Below are positions 59,037-64,000 of a stretch of DNA of 64,000 bases, piece by piece. The first letter of the stretch is position 1. Every line of letters begins with the position of its first letter. Source of the DNA: Arthrobacter sp. AQ5-05. Lineage in GTDB: Bacteria > Actinomycetota > Actinomycetes > Actinomycetales > Micrococcaceae. The stretch lies in contig NZ_QMKQ01000001.1 in NCBI RefSeq assembly GCF_003287975.1, positions 62,001 through 126,000 of the forward strand, read 5' to 3'. The notes under the pieces were generated by a model, which did no database searches, was not told the origin of the DNA, and was given only the letters and a program-made list of their open reading frames with translations. Position numbers and translations under genes: made by a program.

Positions 59037-60830
59037 CTAGAACAGCTTGGGATTGGTTTGCCGCCGGTGCTGCCAGTAGTCGTTGCGACGCGGGATTTGT
59101 TCCGGATCGAGGTACTTGGGCAATAGCACTGCCGGCAAACCATCGCCGTCCCGGACAAGCCGTATCTTTCCGGAATGGAAATCATGGTGGTGGGCGCTGC
59201 AACCAGGACCGGTGTTTTCCACACTTGTCACCCCGCCGTCCTCCCACGAGTCGATATGGCACATTTCGCAGTGCTCCGGCGGCACCGAGCAACCCGGAAC
59301 CAGGCATCCGCCGTCCCTGGCGAGAATGCCCTCCCGCATGTAATCCGGGACAAACCGCTGTTCCCGGCCCAGATCGAGGATCTGGCTCTCGCCGCTGAAC
59401 ACGATTGGCAATACGCCGGAGTCGCACAACATACGTCTGAGTTCTCCTGGGCTGATGTCCAGCCCGTGGGCGCTGATGCCTGCTTGTTCGGCCAGCCCGA
59501 GAAGCGTTTCGAGCCGGCAGTACACCACCAATGTCGCCCTGGCTAGGCCCCTGCCGCCCTTGGCGGAGCCACCGACGCTTTGCAGGGCGTTGAGGATTGA
59601 TTGCAGGCGGCGCCGTGCCGGTGCCAGTCCATCGAGCCGAGAATCCTCATCCTCCTGCCAGTGACTTGTCGGGGCGGCTGTGGGAATCCCGGGGTCCCGC
59701 GTGGCCAAGCCGGGGTAACTGTTGGCCTTGTTGGCTGACAGGCCCAGATCCGTGTATGCGGCCCGGGGGAGTGCTTCGGCCGCGGTTTCCGGGGTGATGG
59801 CCCATGCGGGAATCGGGGGCGCGTCGTCCATTTCCAGCTCGCCGCCGTCCCGGCGTGCGGGTGCTTGGGTTCGAGCCGCGGCATCGCGGGCAAGATCCTC
59901 CCTGTTGCCCGCAGTGGTGCGTGCGTTGTCCGCATGGGCGAAGTGCGACAGGAAGATCTCTGCCTGTGAATTGAGTACGCACATGCTGAAGTACGAGAAG
60001 TGCTCGGTGCGGCGGGTCAGGAAGATCCCGGTCTTGGCGTCGATCTCTTCGTCGCTGGGCTCGCTGGGAGCAGTTTTCTCCAACGATCGCTGCCAAGAGG
60101 TGACGAGCTTGCCGGTCGCCTGTGGACCCTGGGTGCGCAACGAATCCAGGACTTGGTCTTCCAAGGTGGTGGAAAGTTTCTCGGCCTCGGGTTGTCTCTT
60201 GATGACGAGTGCGACCTTGTCCATCTTCTTCGCCACCTGGATCGCGTGCCTGGGGTCAACCGTCCCGGACTGGGCGTCCTCGGAAAGCCTGGGGTAGCGG
60301 GCAGGTCGGCTGACCCCGTTGACGTCCACATGGGGTGCCAGTGCGGTGGCTGCATTGATCCGGTCACGTACCTCGAAGTATGCGGTCCCCAGCAGGTGCT
60401 GCAGGAAATCCGCGGTGTCCTTGTGGGGCATCCGGCCGGTAGGGGCAGTCGGCGGGTCGGTGGGCAGTGAGCTCATCCCTGCCAAGAACGGTCCGGGCTC
60501 GGCCACAGTGGCGGAAAGCTGCTCCATGGTCTCGATCGGCAACTCGTGGGCCAGGGTGCGTTGGGCGGATTGTGCGGCGAGGATCTGCGCATAGGAGGTG
60601 CGCCGGTGGGCACGTTCGACGATTAGTGCGACCATGGCTGCCTCGGTGGGTGAGGTTGAGCCGGTGGCCAGTTCGGTGGCGGTGGCAACGAAGAATTCCT
60701 CAGCGGCGAGCAGCACGCGCAAGCGATTGGCCCGGGCCACCGCGTGGCCGGGCATGGAGCCCCGGCCGGTGTGTCCACGGCCCTGGCCCAGGATCTGGGC
60801 GAACTGCTCGGTGTTCATGCCATTGAGCAT
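59037..60830 (-). CDS. DUF222 / HNH endonuclease-domain protein (13E12 type)
   Basis: The 597-residue protein has an N-terminal DUF222 region, with helices covering residues about 20-400, and a C-terminal HNH domain (CLVPGCSVPPEHCEMCHIDSW, then NTGPGCSAHHHDFHSG). Cys and His pairs there can bind zinc and catalyse cleavage. The family is amplified in actinobacterial genomes and often carried by mobile DNA; a specific biological role is not established. It lies convergent to ssrA, a common insertion hotspot, but I see no integrase beside it. Confidence 0.85.
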   Translation of the reverse strand: MLNGMNTEQFAQILGQGRGHTGRGSMPGHAVARANRLRVLLAAEEFFVATATELATGSTSPTEAAMVALIVERAHRRTSYAQILAAQSAQRTLAHELPIETMEQLSATVAEPGPFLAGMSSLPTDPPTAPTGRMPHKDTADFLQHLLGTAYFEVRDRINAATALAPHVDVNGVSRPARYPRLSEDAQSGTVDPRHAIQVAKKMDKVALVIKRQPEAEKLSTTLEDQVLDSLRTQGPQATGKLVTSWQRSLEKTAPSEPSDEEIDAKTGIFLTRRTEHFSYFSMCVLNSQAEIFLSHFAHADNARTTAGNREDLARDAAARTQAPARRDGGELEMDDAPPIPAWAITPETAAEALPRAAYTDLGLSANKANSYPGLATRDPGIPTAAPTSHWQEDEDSRLDGLAPARRRLQSILNALQSVGGSAKGGRGLARATLVVYCRLETLLGLAEQAGISAHGLDISPGELRRMLCDSGVLPIVFSGESQILDLGREQRFVPDYMREGILARDGGCLVPGCSVPPEHCEMCHIDSWEDGGVTSVENTGPGCSAHHHDFHSGKIRLVRDGDGLPAVLLPKYLDPEQIPRRNDYWQHRRQTNPKLF

Positions 60831-60964
60831 GCCCGATCCACCCGTGTCCGATCCAGAGGGTTTGAAAATCTGTGGATAACCGGCAAATTAACGCCGGGAC
60901 CCGGGTGCGCGGGTCCGCTGACGGCGGACGCCGGGACCCGGGACAGGTATGCCCCGGGACGGCA

Positions 60965-61031
60965 AAAAGGACGGACGAGGCCCCGCGAACCGGAATCATC
61001 CCGGTGTGCAAGGCGCCCGTCCGTCCTTTTG
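60965..61031 (-). terminator. Long hairpin after pspA
   Basis: Arms AAAAAGGACGGACG and CGTCCGTCCTTTT span about 65 bp, with an inner hairpin (CCGG...CCGG). On the minus strand the stem ends in TTTTT. It ends the pspA transcript. Confidence 0.75.
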
Positions 61032-61076
61032 GCAGGCGGCCGCAGGGGCCGCCAAGGCGCGTGTGCGCGTGCTTGG

Positions 61077-61823
61077 TTACTCGTCGGCGCCGGTGGTGAT
61101 CGAGGGCGCGGTCTTCGGAGCCTTCAGCGCAGCCAGACGGGCCTCGATCTCTGTCTGCTCGCCCATGTCCTCCAGCGAGTTGAACTGGGCGTCCAGCGAC
61201 GAGGAGGCAAGCTCCGCGGCGCCGCGCACGCGGGCCTCTTCGCGACGGATCTTTTCCTCGAAGCGTCCGACCTCGCTGGATGGATCCATGATGTCGATGG
61301 ACTTCACGGCCTCCTGCACCTGGTTCTGGGCCTGGGCGGACTTGGCGCGGGCCACGAGCTCGTCGCGCTTGGAAACCAGTTCCTGGCGCTTGGACTTCAT
61401 GGCGTCCAGGCCGGACTTGAGCTTCTCCACGATCTCGCGCTGCGAGGTGATGGTCGGCTCCGAGGACTTCGCCTCGGACTCGGCCTGCATCTGGCGCTGG
61501 ATGGCGACCTTGGCCAGCGAGTCGAACTTGTCGGCGTTGGCCGCCTCGCCGGCGGAACGGAACTCATCGGCCTTGCCCGAGGCGGCCAGGGCCTTGCTGC
61601 CCCAGTCTGAGGATGCCTGGATGTCCTCGTTGTAGTCTTCCTCGATCATGCGCAGGTTGCCAATGGTCTGGGCGACGGCGGTTTCGGCCTCGGCAATGTT
61701 GTCGGTGTAGTCGCGAACCATCTGGTCGAGCATCTTCTGGGGATCTTCGGCCGAATCGAGCATGGCGTTGATGTTGGCCTTGGCCAGCTGGGAGACACGA
61801 CCAAAAATAGACTGCTTTGCCAC
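61077..61823 (-). CDS. pspA: PspA/IM30 family membrane-stress protein
   Basis: The 248-residue, almost entirely helical, coiled-coil protein begins at GTG (VAKQSIFGRVSQLAKANINAMLD), with AAAGG 7 bp upstream. The typical PspA/Vipp1 N-terminal amphipathic helix is followed by EDPQKMLDQMVRDYTDNIAE and long coiled coils to about residue 225. It coats stressed membranes. It is 154 bp downstream of the TPM-domain gene in the same direction and probably in one transcript, a pairing common in actinobacteria. Confidence 0.92.
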   Translation of the reverse strand: MAKQSIFGRVSQLAKANINAMLDSAEDPQKMLDQMVRDYTDNIAEAETAVAQTIGNLRMIEEDYNEDIQASSDWGSKALAASGKADEFRSAGEAANADKFDSLAKVAIQRQMQAESEAKSSEPTITSQREIVEKLKSGLDAMKSKRQELVSKRDELVARAKSAQAQNQVQEAVKSIDIMDPSSEVGRFEEKIRREEARVRGAAELASSSLDAQFNSLEDMGEQTEIEARLAALKAPKTAPSITTGADE

Positions 61824-61977
61824 GGTGAGACCTTTCGTTGACTGACTGGTTGATCTTCTTCTGTCGCGCTTCCGGATGCCGGAACCGCAGTACTGCAATC
61901 TGTGGGGGTGCCGGTCGGTTGCCGGGACCCGTGGCACCGACCGGGGGCGGTCGCTACCGGTGCTGGGGTGCTGCCGG

Positions 61978-64000
61978 CTAGAAGTTACCCCCCGCGCCAT
62001 CGCCGAACCCGCCGCCGAAGCCACCTCCGCCGCCGCCGAATCCGCCAAACCCGCCGCCGCCGAAAACGCCGCCGCCGGAATCACCGGAGTGCGAGCCGCC
62101 GCGCAGGATGGAATCGATGAGGATGCCGCCGAGGATGGCGCCGCCCAGGCCGTTGCTTCCGCCCCGGCCGCCGCCGAAGCCGCCGCCGAAGCCGTTGACG
62201 TCGTTTTCCGCCTCGCGGGCGGCTTGGTCGGCCAGCGCCGAGGCATGCTCGGCGTAGGACAGGGCGTTGACCGGGTCGGAGGAGGCCATCCGCAGGGCTT
62301 CCTCGAGGTTTCGCTGGGCCTCCGCCAGCCGGGTGCGTGCCGTGGCGCCGACGCCGCCGCGCCGGGCGCGGATAAAGTCGTCGGTGCCGCTGATCTTCAT
62401 TTGGGCGGAGCGGATGGCCGCCTGCAGCTGGTCGGCCGCACGGCGGTTGCGTTCCTGCGCATCGCGGATCTGGTTCAGCTGCTCGTTCAGCGGACGAAGC
62501 CCGGCATCGACCTCGGCCAGCAAGGCGACCGGGTCCACCCGCCCGGTGCCGACCTGCCCCTGGACCGAGGACAGCGCGGATTCCAGGGCGGCGACCGATC
62601 CGGCCAGCTCCGGGTTGGAACCGTTGGCGACCAGGGCGCGTCCCTGGGCCAGGTCCTGGGCGGCGGTGGAGACCATGGACTCGAGGTCGGTGCGGGCCTT
62701 GTCCAGGTCGTCTCCGGCGTGGGCCACGGCATCGAGCAGCACGGTGGCCTGGTGCACGGCGTCCTCCCCGGCGCGGACCGCAACGGCGGCCTCGGCGGTT
62801 TCGGCCGCGGCGATCTTCGCCTCGGCGGTGGACACCGCGGTGTCGGCGAAGTCCAGCCGTTCGGTGGCCTCGGCGATGTTGGTGTGGACCTGGTTCAGCG
62901 CGCCGTCGGTGTAGCGGGTCGCAAGCTCGGTGAGCTGCCCCTGGACCGTGCCGACGCGCTGGCGCAGCGGCTCGATCCGGGCCTTGAGCGAGCTGGCAGC
63001 CTCCGGTGCGTTCTTTTCCAGCTCGCGCAGCGAGGCGAATTCCTCGGTGTGCTGCTCGAGGGTCTCATTCACGGCCTCGCAGCGGCGGATGATCTCACCG
63101 AGCCAGGAGCGCTGTTCTTCCTCGGTGTCGGGGATCTCGTCGTCCAATTGCTGCTGCAGCTTGAAGGACTCGGACATGTGGGTCTTGGCCGTCTCGATGT
63201 CCTCGGCGAAGGGCTTGATGGCCGCCTCGCCGAATTGTGCCTGGGCGAAGCCGACCTCCTGCTCGGAGGAGCGGATGGCGTCGTCGGCGGCAATGAGCAG
63301 GCTGCCGGCCTTGGTGCGCAATTCCGGGATGCCGAGCGATGCCAGCGGGTCCAGCGGCTTGCCGTCGGGACCGGTGGCCACCTGGGGGAGCTGCGCGGGG
63401 AGCTTCTTGCGGCGGGTCAGCGCCCAGGCGGTTGCCCCGCCGACCACCACGACGCCGCCGACCAGCAGCCAGCCGGCGGTGCCGCCACCGCTGGATCCGC
63501 CGTTGGAGCCCGAACCGTTCGAGCCGGTGGCGGCTTGCCCGCCGTCGGGGGTCTTGCCGTTGGAGACGTTCTCGATGCCGGTCACGGCACCCAGGGCCGC
63601 GGCGGCCCACTGCTTGTCGGACAGCTCGGGAGAAACCATCTGGTTGAAGATGTCCTGGCCCGAGGCGTGCAGCTCGCTGCGGTCGTTGGTGGTGAACCTG
63701 GCGTTGCGATCCTGGACGGCGACGGCCAGCACCACGTCGCTGGTGCCCATGTTCTTGGACTTGGCCACCTCGGTGACCCACTCGTCGGGGTTGTCCGGGT
63801 TGGTGAAGGTATCCACGTAGATGACGTAAAGCGACTGGCCGGTATCCCGCTTCAGCTGCTTCACAGCGTCCTCGACCTCGGAGGTGCCCGAACCCAGGAC
63901 GTTGGCCTGGTCCACGACGAACTGGCCCGGGGGGATCTGCACGGGGGAGTCGGCCAGTGCCGGGGGTGCAAGCATGAACAGGGACAAGATTCCTGCGGAG
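61978..64000 (-). CDS. TPM-domain (YgcG-like) secreted membrane protein, 5' partial
   Basis: The C-terminal 673 residues are in the window; the start lies beyond position 64000. The visible part begins within a signal peptide (SLFMLAPPALADSP). A TPM domain follows (about 120 residues: FVVDQANVLGSGTSEVEDAV, LYVIYVDTF, ARFTTNDRSELHASGQ). Next come a linker with one transmembrane helix (about 180-205), a long coiled coil (about 250-600) and a Gly/Phe-rich tail of about 60 residues (GGGFGGFGGG). TPM proteins act in membrane-protein assembly or repair in photosynthetic organisms. The pspA neighbour supports a membrane-stress role. Confidence 0.85.
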   Translation of the reverse strand, partial: SAGILSLFMLAPPALADSPVQIPPGQFVVDQANVLGSGTSEVEDAVKQLKRDTGQSLYVIYVDTFTNPDNPDEWVTEVAKSKNMGTSDVVLAVAVQDRNARFTTNDRSELHASGQDIFNQMVSPELSDKQWAAAALGAVTGIENVSNGKTPDGGQAATGSNGSGSNGGSSGGGTAGWLLVGGVVVVGGATAWALTRRKKLPAQLPQVATGPDGKPLDPLASLGIPELRTKAGSLLIAADDAIRSSEQEVGFAQAQFGEAAIKPFAEDIETAKTHMSESFKLQQQLDDEIPDTEEEQRSWLGEIIRRCEAVNETLEQHTEEFASLRELEKNAPEAASSLKARIEPLRQRVGTVQGQLTELATRYTDGALNQVHTNIAEATERLDFADTAVSTAEAKIAAAETAEAAVAVRAGEDAVHQATVLLDAVAHAGDDLDKARTDLESMVSTAAQDLAQGRALVANGSNPELAGSVAALESALSSVQGQVGTGRVDPVALLAEVDAGLRPLNEQLNQIRDAQERNRRAADQLQAAIRSAQMKISGTDDFIRARRGGVGATARTRLAEAQRNLEEALRMASSDPVNALSYAEHASALADQAAREAENDVNGFGGGFGGGRGGSNGLGGAILGGILIDSILRGGSHSGDSGGGVFGGGGFGGFGGGGGGFGGGFGDGAGGNF

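Noticed and set aside
58566-60830. Integrative element at ssrA
   Set aside because: The tmRNA 3' end is followed directly by its own terminator and a DUF222 gene; no integrase or second copy of the ssrA end is present.

Overview
The window is high-GC DNA from an actinobacterium, most likely a member of the Micrococcaceae (Arthrobacter-like; the genus is inferred). Supporting signs are a mycothione reductase, a WhiB1-type iron-sulfur regulator, a GarA-type FHA protein next to two MerR regulators and a bifunctional nuclease, a tmRNA of actinobacterial type, and a DUF222/HNH gene. The gene orders parA-scpA-scpB-rluB-tyrA-cmk-der and plsC-aroG-pknL also fit.

Positions 1 to about 11,925 are the right-hand part of a temperate prophage; its other end lies outside the window. 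A serine integrase (10516-11907, minus) begins about 20 bp from a 5'-truncated C4-dicarboxylate transporter gene (about 11929-13035, plus), so the phage appears to have integrated into dctA. A repressor and an ImmA/IrrE-type protease gene (plus) face a long leftward early operon (minus). GCCTA..TAGGC palindromes lie between them. The operon encodes a small XRE regulator, many small proteins, a RecB/Cas4-like nuclease, a RecT-like annealing protein, an SMC/RecF-like ATPase, an HNH nuclease, SSB, a NrdH-type redoxin, a beta-class DNA methyltransferase and a replisome-organizer-like protein. The 3' end of that last gene carries a 12-bp iteron array that looks like a replication origin.

Positions 13,400-20,600 are core chromosome: parA, scpA, scpB, rluB, tyrA, cmk, der and tRNA-Pro(GGG). 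Positions 20,600-26,400 hold a DUF6194 gene, a membrane protein, the garA-merR-nuclease-merR cluster and a second ParA-like gene. Pyruvate carboxylase, an EspI-like degenerate ATPase gene and mycothione reductase follow to 32,700. Next come a long-chain acyl-CoA ligase, a small membrane protein, an esterase, plsC, class II DAHP synthase, a PASTA-domain Ser/Thr kinase and whiB1 (to 41,200).

Positions 41,500-51,300 contain a small membrane protein, a very large FHA-FtsK/EccC-like translocase gene and, divergent from it, a Tad/Flp pilus operon (tadA, tadB, tadC, pilin, two TadE-like genes and a TadG-like gene). The right end has prfB, a 3-oxoacid CoA-transferase pair, ftsE-ftsX with a LytM peptidase gene, smpB and ssrA, a DUF222/HNH gene, pspA, and a TPM-domain gene cut by the window end.

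The most interesting material is in the prophage: the dctA insertion, the well-resolved repressor/operator switch, the iteron array inside the replication gene, and a small gene split by an in-frame TGA.
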